DNA from: Chamaecyparis obtusa
Taxonomy: Eukaryota > Streptophyta > Pinopsida > Cupressales > Cupressaceae
NCBI GenBank assembly: GCA_027943335.1
Contig: BSBK01000881.1
Coordinates: forward strand, 1 to 64,000
Direction: 5' to 3'
Length of the DNA: 64,000 nucleotides
Position numbers and translations under genes: made by a program. This document shows positions 28,301 through 44,300 of this stretch, piece by piece. Within the stretch, counting starts at the first letter, position 1. The number at the start of each line of letters is the position of its first letter. The notes beneath the pieces are model-generated. The model was given only the letters and a program-made list of their open reading frames with translations, did not search any database and was not told where the DNA came from.

Positions 28301-30127
28301 CCACTATCCTTCCTCAATCCAAACCCTAATGTCTCCAAATATGGAGAGTGGGTGAACACCCACTAAATCTCCTAAGGGCCTCTCTAAAGGCCTCCAAATT
28401 TCTACCCACCCACCATCCATTAATGCAAACTTGACTCTATGACCTTGTTGTCTTTCCTTGTCCCCCCATGATAAATGCATGATTGAAAGAAAGGGTGAAG
28501 TTGGGTAAAGATCATGACTTATCAAATTTCGAAGTCAAGGTTAAATGGGTCATAAAATAGGTTACCAAGGTCACTAGGGAATTATAGACATGCTCAAAAC
28601 CTTCCTAACCCATAACCCTATCCATTAGATACTTAAATTATGCCAAAAATGACCCTTAGAACCCCTTATTGGTCTCAAGAAGTGACTAGAACAAGGATGA
28701 ATTAAAACAAGTACATAACAAGTGTCAAATGACACTATCGATTACACATTACATACCCAAGGTCATGTCCTGGATGACAACAAGAAATTAACTAATAACA
28801 CACATGCAAAAATCCACATTTACCAGGAGTTCACATTACAACGAGGCTTTTAATCCCATATCGGATTAAGCTTTGGCTTACTCAATTCACATATGTTTAA
28901 CCTTGGTTCTCTGATTAATTCCATGGTTCTCTTACCTGCACACTCCTCAATGCAGCATCAATAATTCAAGGAAGAAAAGACCAATACAAATAAACATATA
29001 AGATATAACATCTTCAATTTAATCAAAATTCAATTGCTTAGTTCAATTTCATAATTCAATTGCATCTCTAATGCCTACTAATCTTGTAATTCAATTGAAA
29101 TCGTGATCATCCATACTCTAACATCATCATAAGGTAATCATCAATTACTAATAACATCAATGCAGCAAAGATGTCTAACATGATATTCATTTGCAACTTA
29201 GAATTCGATTGCATTCTTACAATCGCTTTCTCATAATTCATGATTCAATGCATACATCTAATCACTTTCATATAGTGCATAATTTAATTGCATATAATTT
29301 TATACACATAAGTTATAATTTCTACTGCATACTCAAAGTCACATAGAGTACAATGCCCACATATAGATCATAATCCAAATTCAAGCTTGCAAACATATAG
29401 AATACATTCATTATTTCAATTCAATTCAATCTACATAATTTGATTGCATAACTTCATAGTACTCCTAATCTCAAAGATTCTCAATTTTCCTTAGCATGAT
29501 ATTTAAAATAAATCGATGGTTCAACATCGGTAAGGTGGTAACCATAACAATCAGGTCCTATAAAATTCTTATCACAAGTATGATTAAATTTCCTAATCTA
29601 GGAAAACAAAATGCAGAATAATCCTATTAGTCTAGGATCTAACAAATCCTTGTTCAGGGTTCTAAGAATATCACCAAAATGCCACTATGGTATAACCATA
29701 TAATACACCGTCAAAACATTACTTATCCTCCTCGTAGGAGTTACTAGAATCATCACATCAACTATTAATTAAATCCAAGATAAACTTAAGACTTAACACA
29801 TAACTAATTTGGCATTTACATCTCGACTTCTCAAATCAAATCCTTATGACAAAAGTACTCAATGGAACCTTAATAGTCTAGCTGGATCTATGATTTGCAG
29901 GGTAACATACTGCATCCAAGATTCACTTACACAATTAATAACTCAAATATATCACCTCTGTCATTGCGACACTTAGTTGATAGGTACTGATATGAAGGTA
30001 CAATATATAGGTCTATTTCGAGGTACAATTCTGTTAGGGATTTACCAATCATCCAGATACTTCAACACCCCTTAATCCTCCGACATCAAACTGTCAAGGA
30101 AAAGGTGGAAATGGGGTGGGCCTTACA
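25369..30127 (-). mobile_element. LARD-like LTR4 (type C), 4759 bp, with a noisy segment
   Basis: Type C markers are AAGTGATAAGAGG near 25479, ATTTTATACG near 25984, a longer GA run near 27176 and CTCTCTAAAGG near 28382, shared with LTR7. Between about 26190 and 27000 the copy has roughly 20 small insertions and deletions, mostly in homopolymers (extra C near 26363, 26407, 26495 and 26532; extra G near 26597 and 26620; missing A near 26877 and 26925; extra CTCCAT near 26200). This stretch accounts for the 11 extra bases relative to LTR7. Outside it the sequence is clean. Confidence 0.87.
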
Positions 30128-33100
30128 TCATCCCCCCCAAGGAATAGGCTTACTCCTGGAAGCCGACACGTCTATCAATAGGTAGCAAGCTTACGAAAGA
30201 AACTATGTATTCCAAATCAAGTATACCTATAGGGTCTCCTTATCTAGATAATTCTCAGATATATAATTCTATTCCCCCCAACTAGATAGGGGTTGAAGGA
30301 GTCTTTTCTCATTTAGGATGGTTACCACCACACCAAAAATTTATAATGTATCTTAGGGTCTTCAAGGATCTAGTGCGGTTACAACATAATCCATAAGAGT
30401 TTCTACTACCGTAGGCATAATGTAAACCTTCTATTTACCATGAGGCATCAAATGATGAAGAAAACCTCTAAGTCCTTTCTATAAGACACTTGGAGTTACC
30501 AGTTCCTATTTCAACAAAAATTCACTCCAATCTTAGTGGGTTACTACCACATTTTATCGTTGCATCTATTCATTAAATAGGACCATTACTAGAACACAAT
30601 CCCCATTAAAGGGTATGGGGCTCTTTCATCGAAGCTTTTCATTCAAAAGCAAACTCCCTTTTGATATAAGTGTATCGTGATACCACACACATGAGTACTC
30701 TCTCTCCAGAGTACATTTTAAAATAGGGTACCAAGGTACTTTTCCCTTATTGATAGTTTAATAAAGGCATCATTGTATTTTTTATCGTAAGAGGGTTAGG
30801 AACATAGGTGTCAAGAGTGCGACCATTCCTAGTTTTTTTTTTAGGGTCACATACCGAATAGGCTACAGTCTTCTTTTTGAGGGTGATCATGAACATATAA
30901 GGAACATACTCTTCTTGCAGCAACACCCCCTCTGGGTGGTACATACTCTATGATTTTTGTTTCATAGTTCTTTAAGCAAGTTTTACACTTTTAACCTATC
31001 CTTCTAAACTCTCAATTTTCAAGACCTAGGGTCTTGTTGAGAGATATCTTCTCCCAAATTTCATCACAATAATATTTTGAAGAGGTGTCGTCATCACATT
31101 TTCACTAGATCATTAAGATCTGCAACATGGAGTCTCCAACTAATGAGCCACCCAATTGTTTTCAACTTTTCACTCTCAACAAGGCTAGGGAAAGGAGGAA
31201 CTTTCTGTCACAAACTAACTTATGGGGCAAATGTGAATCCTTATCGGAATGCATCTTAAGAGTATTACATGATTCCTACATTTGTCCCTTTCTAAATATA
31301 ACACTAATGCATTTCACTCCAGCTAGCCCTTTCTTATCCATTTTAATCAATTCCCCTACTAGGGTAGTTTGAAACATTCAATAATCATCGATCTCTTAAG
31401 GTTAATCATGACATCATAGATCTTTCCTATTAGGGTACATGATTACCCAAAGGATGAACTTCATAATACTAACACCCGTGCAAGGCCACTTACAAAACTA
31501 TATGTCTTATAAAATAATTTACACCACCATGGTTTGCCAAATCACCAACCTTCAACCTACTCCAAATATAAGGAAACCAATCATTTCTGTTATTCATCAT
31601 AGTAGCGCATGGATCTGATCTATTGATCCTATAGTACCTTCCGACATGGGACAATATCTCTTTCTAGGTGTTACCTCATATACACATGATTGGTGGGACT
31701 CTTTAAAACAAAATGGGTTCAAATGACATAGGACTGGTAGCAAAAGAGAATGCTCATAACAGTCACCCAAAATAGATACAAGTAATTCTCAAAAAGGAAA
31801 TTTGTCTCCTTCAACTTCTAATACAAAAATAAAAAGTGAACTCATTTCAATCAACAAAATCAACGGTGGCAACTGCCAAGATAAGAACTATACAGTTGGT
31901 GACAAAACCCAACTAAAGAAAAAAAACAAAAAGGTTCCAGTCCAATACATGGAAAGTTCCACCAAAAAGATAAACAACTCAAGAAGACCATAAGCAAAAT
32001 GAAACAACTGACATCAAATCCAAAAGAAGTACCCACCACCAAATACTGAGGAATTTCAGCCTATAACTTACATATCCATAGATGATTCAATCTATACCTC
32101 GACTAGAGCACCATACTTTCGTTGTCTGAAGCAATAAATAAATGGGTCTCCTTTACCTTACTCTAGTACTTCAATGCTTTTCATAACATAAGTTACCATC
32201 GTCCATCTCCTATGACTAATTAGCCTCCCCAAGCTGTATCATAAATTTCCAATGTTCTGAGAAGGTTCTAGTCTATACAAGGAGAAATTGTCAATGATCC
32301 TGGAGTGTTTCCATCATATATGAAAGTATATATATATTTACATCATGGCATTGGCCCTACTATAACTTAATAATGTACATCCTGCAAGGGTATAGAACAA
32401 TTTTCCACCCCATATTAAAATGGTTTAGGCCATTCTACCCAGTTTCTACAACACTCTGTGCACCTCATTATCCAAGCTACATGTGTGGGGTATTGGATGT
32501 CTGGGAGGCCTCATTAATGTTATTATGTTAAGATACCATTCATCCCAACTTCATTACGTCCCTTTGTGGAATGTATGTCATCATGACTTCTAGGGACAAC
32601 AATCATTAGGCAAATATCTTATTTATAAGAACAATTGCTCTTCCATCCATTGAATATTTCCTACAAATCCTATTATTATAGAGCACGAATCCCATGAACC
32701 TTAAGTGGGATCCCCCTCACTGATGCACGATTCGAGGGTTCCCAAGCATACCCCAATTTCTTCAACTGCACTATATCCAGAGATTACGTAGCACAAATGA
32801 TACACCGTACTCTAACAGATAATAGGGTTAAAAGTCCCTTTTTAGACATGCACCGTTACTGACTAGCAGTACCGGCCTCATGTAATCGTCAAGGAGGTAG
32901 GTCACTCAAAGACCTTTTTTAATGACACTGTCTACTAGGAGACAATACCTAAGTTGATTTTACTGAGCTCAAACAAGAAACATTTTTACCACCATGGAAA
33001 GACTGCCAACCGTATCGCCCTCACATGGGTCACAAGTTGCTAGTCTCTTTTCAATATATGCTCTTAATTCTATGATCATGGTTTGAAGGGGCGCCCTTCC

Positions 33101-33355
33101 GAAGGTTCTATGCAATTTAGGAAGTTCCCCTACCAAATATCCGGTGTTATAAGGGTTCAGCTTCTTCGAGGTATTCCCGTAGTCATCCTAGGGCACCCAC
33201 ACACGATGATGTTGGTATGACCATTCCATAATGTACTCACACATGCTCCTCACATACATAACTCAAAGGGTTATTATGCATACACGACTACTTTCTTTGC
33301 AAAGCGTAATGGCACAAAGGTTCCTAGAGTTGAACCTAGTGCTCTGATACCAAAA
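30128..33355 (-). mobile_element. LARD-like internal region 4, noncoding, 3228 bp
   Basis: It matches internal region 1 apart from that region's indels, and starts the second three-unit block. One private change is GGTCACATACC at about 30851, where all other copies have GGTCACGTACC. No coding frame is recognisable. Confidence 0.88.
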
Positions 33356-36300
33356 TGTAATGCCCAAAAGTTTGGGCCAAAACACAACCAACAATTTTTT
33401 TTTTTAAAGGTTATAAGTTCCACGTTCGCGATGCAGGACAAAAGTGCTAATGACGAAGTTCCAAAGCGATAAGAAGTCAAACCTCAACAAGTTGTTTACC
33501 GAAGGATGCTAGATGAAATTCAATATAATCGAAGAAGATCGTTGACCACCTTCTCGATCAATATCGTAGATCATCGATCTATAAAGTGTATAGGTTATCT
33601 AAAAGGAAATGAATGTTTATTTAATAACGTTAATTCTATAAATGGGTTAACCATTTCCAATTATGTAAATTTCAAGACCAATTCGATTATGAAAATTAAA
33701 TTGGAAGCTAATGAAAAATATTGAATATAAATTTCAATAATCGTCTATACTAATTTCTGTTCAAAATGAGTACATATTAATCAATTAATGATTACATTAT
33801 TCCAATAGATCAATGCACCTATTAACTAATTATTAAATCTAAAGGAAATATTATTTAATAATGTGTATATATTCAAAGATTTAAACTAAATTATATATGA
33901 AATTAATTATAATATATTAATTAATTAATATAATTATTAATTAGTTAATATACCATAATATATTAATTAACATTGTATACGATCATAAATTTAGTAATAT
34001 GATATCATATATAAATAACAAAATAAATATTTAAAACATTGCTAAATAACATCTAACTATTATTATTAACATGTCATTAATACAAATTAACCTAATAACA
34101 TAAATTAATTAACAACCTAAGCTATCTTAACAACCTACTAATCCTAAGCCACTCCCTAACTTTCTAGCTCCCTACCTAGATCTCCCTTCCTACTTCCTCC
34201 ATCCACGTGCCCAAGGGAAAGGACACTTCCAAAGCATGCGCCATTTTAGGGGAGATGTAAAAGTCTCCATAGGGAAGCGCATAAAAAGGGAAATTAAAAG
34301 GATGCTGCATAAAGTAATGACAAGCCTTAATAAGTCTTGGGGCCCTCCAAACCTCTTACCAAGAAACAAGGACCTCCTTCCCAAAACCTGCGCCAGCTTT
34401 CAAAGGAGAGATAAATGCATTAAAGGTAATGCAGACATATAATAAACAATTCTAAAGTGAGTATCCCCATGCTGTGCGCCCATGATGGGGAGTCAGCTAA
34501 GGTACATTCCCCTGCCCAATAAGAAGGTTTCAATTAAAACAAAGACTTGACATCCCTCCACATGCGCCAAGTTATGGGGAAGATATTAAATAAGGTAAGG
34601 GGGGGTAAAGTAGATTAATATTTTATTGTTAATATATATTGAGGTGGCAAGATTTAATATTATAAAATGACTGTGGTATGGATTTTGTATGGGATTTTTA
34701 TCCCATACAAAATCCAGAGAGCATTTTGCTCTCTTAAAATCTGGAGAGTGTTATTTTGCTTGCATTATTTTTACATCTTCTTGCAAACTATGAGTAGTAT
34801 ATTTTCTTCATTTAATTAGTCTCCTTAATGCATAAGGAAGTCTATAGTCTTAAAATTGATAGAGTATCAATAAGGATTAGATATAGTTTGATTGCAAATC
34901 AATTGAGATATCAACATAAAACTAATTTGTTCATTTCTTCATAGTTGTTTCATTACAATTTATAGGACTAAAAGAGTGATATGAATCATATTTAGAGATT
35001 ATTTTCAAAGATCATGACAATTAAATCATCTCATAGGAACTACAATATTCTTATATCAACCCAAATATGGAATCATAATGAAATTGTTACAATATTTAAT
35101 CTATCAATGTTGATAACTCATTTGCAAGGAAAGAGTATTTTCAACTATAAAGAGAGAGAGAGAGAGAGATCTTTTATCATGTTTGCAAGAATTCATCTTA
35201 ACATAAAGAAATCCATTTCAACTCTTTTACAAATACATCAATAAAGTTTACAACATCCTAGTTTCAACAAAGCATTGCAATGAACAATTCCACACAATGA
35301 AAAATCAAATAAATAACAGTCTCTCATCTATTTCATCTTCACAATAGCTCCAAGTAAAAAGCATTACAATCTCTTTTACAACAATAGAAGTCTAAATACA
35401 AAGAAAGATTTCACAAAGGAATGAACGGGTTGTCTTCACACAACCACCCAAAAGATGAAAACCTCCATGATAGCTCCTCTTTGAGCTTCCACAAATCTGC
35501 AAATAAAAAAAATGGAGAACCATGGGTGCTCACCACCCAACCTAGGTCTCTTATGAGACCACCCCCGAGCTTGGAGAACCAAGGCTAAACGGGTATGCAA
35601 CAAGATCAACAAGATGCTCACAAACAATTTACACAAATGCACATACAACAAATTACTCCCTTCCAAGGTTACACAAATGAGTCTTACAAGCTCATTGAGA
35701 GGGTGGAGGTGGGCTTTTCCAAGGGGAGAATGCCATTACATACAAATTTTCTCACCATGAGTATTCAAATGCCTCTTCAAGACTACATATCCAAATGCCT
35801 CTTCAAGGCTACATATTCATGCATATCCAAATGCCTCTTCAAGGCTACATATCCAATATCTCCATACACATACTTTGCTTATCAATATCCACAAAATACA
35901 AGAATACAATGGCTTCCATGGTGCCCATACACCATGAACTTATCCCTCTTCTCCAAGAGAAGAGACTCTCACCTCATGGAGAGCCCAACTAACCCCTCCA
36001 CCCGTAGGCCACTTCTTCCCTTCCCAAAGGGTGAGTAATGCCTCACACCCATAAACAAGAACTCCCTCATTCAAGCAAGAAGAAACAAGAATAAACCATG
36101 AAATCAAAACCCAAAATTCCTCCATTACAACACATTGTCACAACAAGAACCAAGATTCATATGCATGAGAAAGCAAAATATAAGTTAATCTAAAGAGCAA
36201 GTAGAAAGGCTTCCATGAGAAGAGTAACCAACCTCCATAAGTGTGATGGAAATGGAAATTTGAGAAGAGCTTATCCACTATCCTTCCTCAATCCAAACCC

Positions 36301-38101
36301 TAATGTCTCCAAATATGGAGAGTGGGTGAACACCCACTAAATCTCCTAAGGGCCTCTAAAAAGGCCTCCAAATTTCTACCCACCCACCATCCATTAATGC
36401 AAACTTGACTCTATGACCTTGTTGTCTTTCCTTGTCCCCCCATGATAAATGCATGATTGAAAGAAAGGGTGAAGTTGGGTAAAGATCATGACTTATCAAA
36501 TTTCGAAGTCAAGGTTAAATGGGTCATAAAATAGGTTACCAAGGTCACTAGGGAATTATAGACATTCTCAAAACCTTCCTAACCCATAACCCTATCCATT
36601 AGATACTTAAATTATGCCAAAAATGACCCTTAGAACCCCTTATTGGTCTCAAGAAGTGACTAGAACAAGGATGAATTAAAAAAAGTACATAACAAGTGTC
36701 AAATGACACTATCGATTACACATTACATACCCAAGGTCATGTCCTGGATGACAACAAGAAATTAACTAATAACACACATGCAAAAATCCACATTTACCAG
36801 GAGTTCACATTACAACGAGGCTTTTAATCCCATATCGGATTAAGCTTTGGCTTACTCAATTCACATATGTTTAACCTTGGTTCTCTGATTAATTCCATGG
36901 TTCTCTTACCTGCACACTCCTCAATGCAGCATCAATAATTCAAGGAAGAAAAGACCAATACAAATAAACATATAAGATATAACATCTTCAATTTAATCAA
37001 AATTCAATTGCTTAGTTCAATTTCATAATTCAATTGCATCTCTAATGCCTACTAATCTTGTAATTCAATTGAAATCGTGATCATCCATACTCTAACATCA
37101 TCATAAGGTAATCATCAATTACTAATAACATCAATGCAGCAAAGATGTCTAACATGATATTCATTTGCAACTTAGAATTCGATTGCATTCTTACAATCGC
37201 TTTCTCATAATTCATGATTCAATGCATACATCTAATCACTTTCATATAGTGCATAATTTAATTGCATATAATTTTATACACATAAGTTATAATTTCTACT
37301 GCATACTCAAAGTCACATAGAGTACAATGCCCACATATAGATCATAATCCAAATTCAAGCTTGCAAACATATAGAATACATTCATTATTTCAATTCAATT
37401 CAATCTACATAATTTGATTGCATAACTTCATAGTACTCCTAATCTCAAAGATTCTCAATTTTCCTTAGCATGATATTTAAAATAAATCGATGGTTCAACA
37501 TCGGTAAGGTGGTAACCATAACAATCAGGTCCTATAAAATTCTTATCACAAGTATGATTAAATTTCCTAATCTAGGAAAACAAAATGCAGAATAATCCTA
37601 TTAGTCTAGGATCTAACAAATCCTTGTTCAGGGTTCTAAGAATATCACCAAAATGCCACTATGGTATAACCATATAATACACCGTCAAAACATTACTTAT
37701 CCTCCTCGTAGGAGTTACTAGAATCATCACATCAACTATTAATTAAATCCAAGATAAACTTAAGACTTAACACATAACTAATTTGGCATTTACATCTCGA
37801 CTTCTCAAATCAAATCCTTATGACAAAAGTACTCAATGGAACCTTAATAGTCTAGCTGGATCTATGATTTGCAGGGTAACATACTGCATCCAAGATTCAC
37901 TTACACAATTAATAACTCAAATATATCACCTCTGTCATTGCGACACTTAGTTGATAGGTACTGATATGAAGGTACAATATATAGGTCTATTTCGAGGTAC
38001 AATTCTGTTAGGGATTTACCAATCATCCAGATACTTCAACACCCCTTAATCCTCCGACATCAAACTGTCAAGGAAAAGGTGGAAATGGGGTGGGCCTTAC
38101 A
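33356..38101 (-). mobile_element. LARD-like LTR5 (type A), 4746 bp
   Basis: All type A markers are present (AAGAAGTC near 33472, ATATT near 33849, GATAGAG near 34858, CTCTAAAAAGG near 36356 and ATTCTC near 36565). A private substitution gives TTAAAAAAAGTAC at about 36682, where sister copies have TTAAAACAAGTAC. It is the counterpart of LTR2 at a distance of 23935 bp. Confidence 0.9.
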
Positions 38102-41100
38102 TCATCCCCCCCAAGGAATAGGCTTACTCCTGGAAGCCGACACGTCTATCAATAGGTAGCAAGCTTACGAAAGAAACTATGTATTCCAAATCAAGTATAC
38201 CTATAGGGTCTCCTTATCTAGATAATTCTTAGATATATAATTCTATTCCCCCCAACTAGATAGGGGTTGAAGGAGTCTTTTCTCATTTAGGATGGTTACC
38301 ACCACACCAAAAATTTATAATGTATCTTAGGGTCTTCAAGGATCTAGTGCGGTTACAACATAATCCATAAGAGTTTCTACTACCGTAGGCATAATGTAAA
38401 CCTTCTATTTACCATGAGGCATCAAATGATGAAGAAAACCTCTAAGTCCTTTCTATAAGACACTTGGAGTTACCAGTTCCTATTTCAACAAAAATTCACT
38501 CCAATCTTAGTGGGTTACTACCACATTTTATCGTTGCATCTATTCATTAAATAGGACCATTACTAGAACACAATCCCCATTAAAGGGTATGGGGCTCTTT
38601 CATCGAAGCTTTTCATTCAAAAGCAAACTCCCTTTTGATATAAGTGTATCGTGATACCACACACATGAGTACTCTCTCTCCAGAGTACATTTTAAAATAG
38701 GGTACCAAGGTACTTTTCCCTTATTGATAGTTTAATAAAGGCATCATTGTATTTTTTATCGTAAGAGGGTTAGGAACATAGGTGTCAAGAGTGCGACCAT
38801 TCCTAGTTTTTTTTTTAGGGTCACGTACCGAATAGGCTACAGTCTTCTTTTTGAGGGTGATCATGAACATATAAGGAACATACTCTTCTTGCAGCAACAC
38901 CCCCTCTGGGTGGTACATACTCTATGATTTTTGTTTCATAGTTCTTTAAGCAAGTTTTACACTTTTAACCTATCCTTCTAAACTCTCAATTTTCAAGACC
39001 TAGGGTCTTGTTGAGAGATATCTTCTCCCAAATTTCATCACAATAATATTTTGAAGAGGTGTCGTCATCACATTTTCACTAGATCATTAAGATCTGCAAC
39101 ATGGAGTCTCCAACTAATGAGCCACCCAATTGTTTTCAACTTTTCACTCTCAACAAGGCTAGGGAAAGGAGGAACTTTCTGTCACAAACTAACTTATGGG
39201 GCAAATGTGAATCCTTATCGGAATGCATCTTAAGAGTATTACATGATTCCTACATTTGTCCCTTTCTAAATATAACACTAATGCATTTCACTCCAGCTAG
39301 CCCTTTCTTATCCATTTTAATCAATTCCCCTACTAGGGTAGTTTGAAACATTCAATAATCATCGATCTCTTAAGGTTAATCATGACATCATAGATCTTTC
39401 CTATTAGGGTACATGATTACCCAAAGGATGAACTTCATAATACTAACACCCGTGCAAGGCCACTTACAAAACTATATGTCTTATAAAATAATTTACACCA
39501 CCATGGTTTGCCAAATCACCAACCTTCAACCTACTCCAAATATAAGGAAACCAATCATTTCTGTTATTCATCATAGTAGCGTATGGATCTGATCTATTGA
39601 TCCTATAGTACCTTCCGACATGGGACAATATCTCTTTCTAGGTGTTACCTCATATACACATGATTGGTGGGACTCTTTAAAACAAAATGGGTTCAAATGA
39701 CATAGGACTGGTAGCAAAAGAGAATGCTCATAACAGTCACCCAAAATAGATACAAGTAATTCTCAAAAAGGAAATTTGTCTCCTTCAACTTCTAATACAA
39801 AAATAAAAAGTGAACTCATTTCAATCAACAAAATCAACGGTGGCAACTGCCAAGATAAGAACTATACAGTTGGTGACAAAACCCAACTAAAGAAAAAAAA
39901 CAAAAAGGTTCCAGTCCAATACATGGAAAGTTCCACCAAAAAGATAAACAACTCAAGAAGACCATAAGCAAAATGAAACAACTGACATCAAATCCAAAAG
40001 AAGTACCCACCACCAAATACTGAGGAATTTCAGCCTATAACTTACATATCCATAGATGATTCAATCTATACCTCGACTAGAGCACCATACTTTCGTTGTC
40101 TGAAGCAATAAATAAATGGGTCTCCTTTACCTTACTCTAGTACTTCAATGCTTTTCATAACATAAGTTACCATCGTCCATCTCCTATGACTAATTAGCCT
40201 CCCCAAGCTGTATCATAAATTTCCAATGTTCTGAGAAGGTTCTAGTCTATACAAGGAGAAATTGTCAATGATCCTGGAGTGTTTCCATCATATATGAAAG
40301 TATATATATATTTACATCATGGCATTGGCCCTACTATAACTTAATAATGTACATCCTGCAAGGGTATAGAACAATTTTCCACCCCATATTAAAATGGTTT
40401 AGGCCATTCTACCCAGTTTCTACAACACTCTGTGCACCTCATTATCCAAGCTACATGTGTGGGGTATTGGATGTCTGGGAGGCCTCATTAATGTTATTAT
40501 GTTAAGATACCATTCATCCCAACTTCATTACGTCCCTTTGTGGAATGTATGTCATCATGACTTCTAGGGACAACAATCATTAGGCAAATATCTTATTTAT
40601 AAGAACAATTGCTCTTCCATCCATTGAATATTTCCTACAAATCCTATTATTATAGAGCACGAATCCCATGAACCTTAAGTGGGATCCCCCTCACTGATGC
40701 ACGATTCGAGGGTTCCCAAGCATACCCCAATTTCTTCAACTGCACTATATCCAGAGATTACGTAGCACAAATGATACACCGTACTCTAACAGATAATAGG
40801 GTTAAAAGTCCCTTTTTAGACATGCACCGTTACTGACTAGCAGTACCGGCCTCATGTAATCGTCAAGGAGGTAGGTCACTCAAAGACCTTTTTTAATGAC
40901 ACTGTCTACTAGGAGACAATACCTAAGTTGATTTTACTGAGCTCAAACAAGAAACATTTTTACCACCATGGAAAGACTGCCAACCGTATCGCCCTCACAT
41001 GGGTCACAAGTTGCTAGTCTCTTTTCAATATATGCTCTTAATTCTATGATCATGGTTTGAAGGGGCGCCCTTCCGAAGGTTCTATGCAATTTAGGAAGTT

Positions 41101-41329
41101 CCCCTACCAAATATCCAGTGTTATAAGGGTTCAGCTTCTTCGAGGTATTCCCGTAGTCATCCTAGGGCACCCACACACGATGATGTTGGTATGACCATTC
41201 CATAATGTACTCACACATGCTCCTCACATACATAACTCAAAGGGTTATTATGCATACACGACTACTTTCTTTGCAAAGCGTAATGGCACAAAGGTTCCTA
41301 GAGTTGAACCTAGTGCTCTGATACCAAAA
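38102..41329 (-). mobile_element. LARD-like internal region 5, noncoding, 3228 bp
   Basis: It shares GCGTATGG near 39582 and ATCCAGTG near 41116 with internal region 2. It has one private substitution, ATTCTTAGAT at about 38230, against ATTCTCAGAT in the others. It is noncoding. Confidence 0.88.
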
Positions 41330-44300
41330 TGTAATGCCCAAAAGTTTGGGCCAAAACACAACCAACAATTTTTTTTTTTAAAGGTTATAAGTTCCACGTT
41401 CGCGATGCAGGACAAAAGTGCTAATGACGAAGTTCCAAAGCGATAAGAGGTCAAACCTCAACAAGTTGTTTACCGAAGGATGCTAGATGAAATTCAATAT
41501 AATCGAAGAAGATCGTTGACCACCTTCTCGATCAATATCGTAGATCATCGATCTATAAAGTGTATAGGTTATCTAAAAGGAAATGAATGTTTATTTAATA
41601 ACGTTAATTCTATAAATGGGTTAACCATTTCCAATTATGTAAATTTCAAGACCAATTCGATTATGAAAATTAAATTGGAAGCTAATGAAAAATATTGAAT
41701 ATAAATTTCAATAATCGTCTATACTAATTTCTGTTCAAAATGAGTACATATTAATCAATTAATGATTACATTATTCCAATAGATCAATGCACCTATTAAC
41801 TAATTATTAAATCTAAAGGAAACATTATTTAATAATGTGTATATATTCAAAGATTTAAACTAAATTATATATGAAATTAATTATAATATATTAATTAATT
41901 AATATAATTATTAATTAGTTAATATACCATAATATATTAATTAACATTGTATACGATCATAAATTTAGTAATATGATATCATATATAAATAACAAAATAA
42001 ATATTTAAAACATTGCTAAATAACATCTAACTATTATTATTAACATGTCATTAATACAAATTAACCTAATAACATAAATTAATTAACAACCTAAGCTATC
42101 TTAACAACCTACTAATCCTAAGCCACTCCCTAACTTTCTAGCTCCCTACCTAGATCTCCCTTCCTACTTCCTCCATCCACGTGCCCAAGGGAAAGGACAC
42201 TTCCAAAGCATGCGCCATTTTAGGGGAGATGTAAAAGTCTCCATAGGGAAGCGCATAAAAAGGGAAATTAAAAGGATGCTGCATAAAGTAATGACAAGCC
42301 TTAATAAGTCTTGGGGCCCTCCAAACCTCTTACCAAGAAACAAGGACCTCCTTCCCAAAACCTGCGCCAGCTTTCAAAGGAGAGATAAATGCATTAAAGG
42401 TAATGCAGACATATAATAAACAATTCTAAAGTGAGTATCCCCATGCTGTGCGCCCATGATGGGGAGTCAGCTAAGGTACATTCCCCTGCCCAATAAGAAG
42501 GTTTCAATTAAAACAAAGACTTGACATCCCTCCACATGCGCCAAGTTATGGGGAAGATATTAAATAAGGTAAGGGGGGGTAAAGTAGATTAATATTTTAT
42601 TGTTAATATATATTGAGGTGGCAAGATTTAATATTATAAAATGACTGTGGTATGGATTTTGTATGGGATTTTTATCCCATACAAAATCCAGAGAGCATTT
42701 TGCTCTCTTAAAATCTGGAGAGTGTTATTTTGCTTGCATTATTTTTACATCTTCTTGCAAACTATGAGTAGTATATTTTCTTCATTTAATTAGTCTCCTT
42801 AATGCATAAGGAAGTCTATAGTCTTAAAATTGACAGAGTATCAATAAGGATTAGATATAGTTTGATTGCAAATCAATTGAGATATCAACATAAAACTAAT
42901 TTGTTCATTTCTTCATAGTTGTTTCATTACAATTTATAGGACTAAAAGAGTGATATGAATCATATTTAGAGATTATTTTCAAAGATCATGACAATTAAAT
43001 CATCTCATAGGAACTACAATATTCTTATATCAACCCAAATATGGAATCATAATGAAATTGTTACAATATTTAATCTATCAATGTTGATAACTCATTTGCA
43101 AGGAAAGAGTATTTTCAACTATAAAGAGAGAGAGAGAGAGAGATCTTTTATCATGTTTGCAAGAATTCATCTTAACATAAAGAAATCCATTTCAACTCTT
43201 TTACAAATACATCAATAAAGTTTACAACATCCTAGTTTCAACAAAGCATTGCAATGAACAATTCCACACAATGAAAAATCAAATAAATAACAGTCTCTCA
43301 TCTATTTCATCTTCACAATAGCTCCAAGTAAAAAGCATTACAATCTCTTTTACAACAATAGAAGTCTAAATACAAAGAAAGATTTCACAAAGGAATGAAC
43401 GGGTTGTCTTCACACAACCACCCAAAAGATGAAAACCTCCATGATAGCTCCTCTTTGAGCTTCCACAAATCTGCAAATAAAAAAAATGGAGAACCATGGG
43501 TGCTCACCACCCAACCTAGGTCTCTTATGAGACCACCCCCGAGCTTGGAGAACCAAGGCTAAACGGGTATGCAACAAGATCAACAAGATGCTCACAAACA
43601 ATTTACACAAATGCACATACAACAAATTACTCCCTTCCAAGGTTACACAAATGAGTCTTACAAGCTCATTGAGAGGGTGGAGGTGGGCTTTTCCAAGGGG
43701 AGAATGCCATTACATACAAATTTTCTCACCATGAGTATTCAAATGCCTCTTCAAGACTACATATCCAAATGCCTCTTCAAGGCTACATATTCATGCATAT
43801 CCAAATGCCTCTTCAAGGCTACATATCCAATATCTCCATACACATACTTTGCTTATCAATATCCACAAAATACAAGAATACAATGGCTTCCATGGTGCCC
43901 ATACACCATGAACTTATCCCTCTTCTCCAAGAGAAGAGACTCTCACCTCATGGAGAGCCCAACTAACCCCTCCACCCGTAGGCCACTTCTTCCCTTCCCA
44001 AAGGGTGAGTAATGCCTCACACCCATAAACAAGAACTCCCTCATTCAAGCAAGAAGAAACAAGAATAAACCATGAAATCAAAACCCAAAATTCCTCCATT
44101 ACAACACATTGTCACAACAAGAACCAAGATTCATATGCATGAGAAAGCAAAATATAAGTTAATCTAAAGAGCAAGTAGAAAGGCTTCCATGAGAAGAGTA
44201 ACCAACCTCCATAAGTGTGATGGAAATGGAAATTTGAGAAGAGCTTATCCACTATCCTTCCTCAATCCAAACCCTAATGTCTCCAAATATGGAGAGTGGG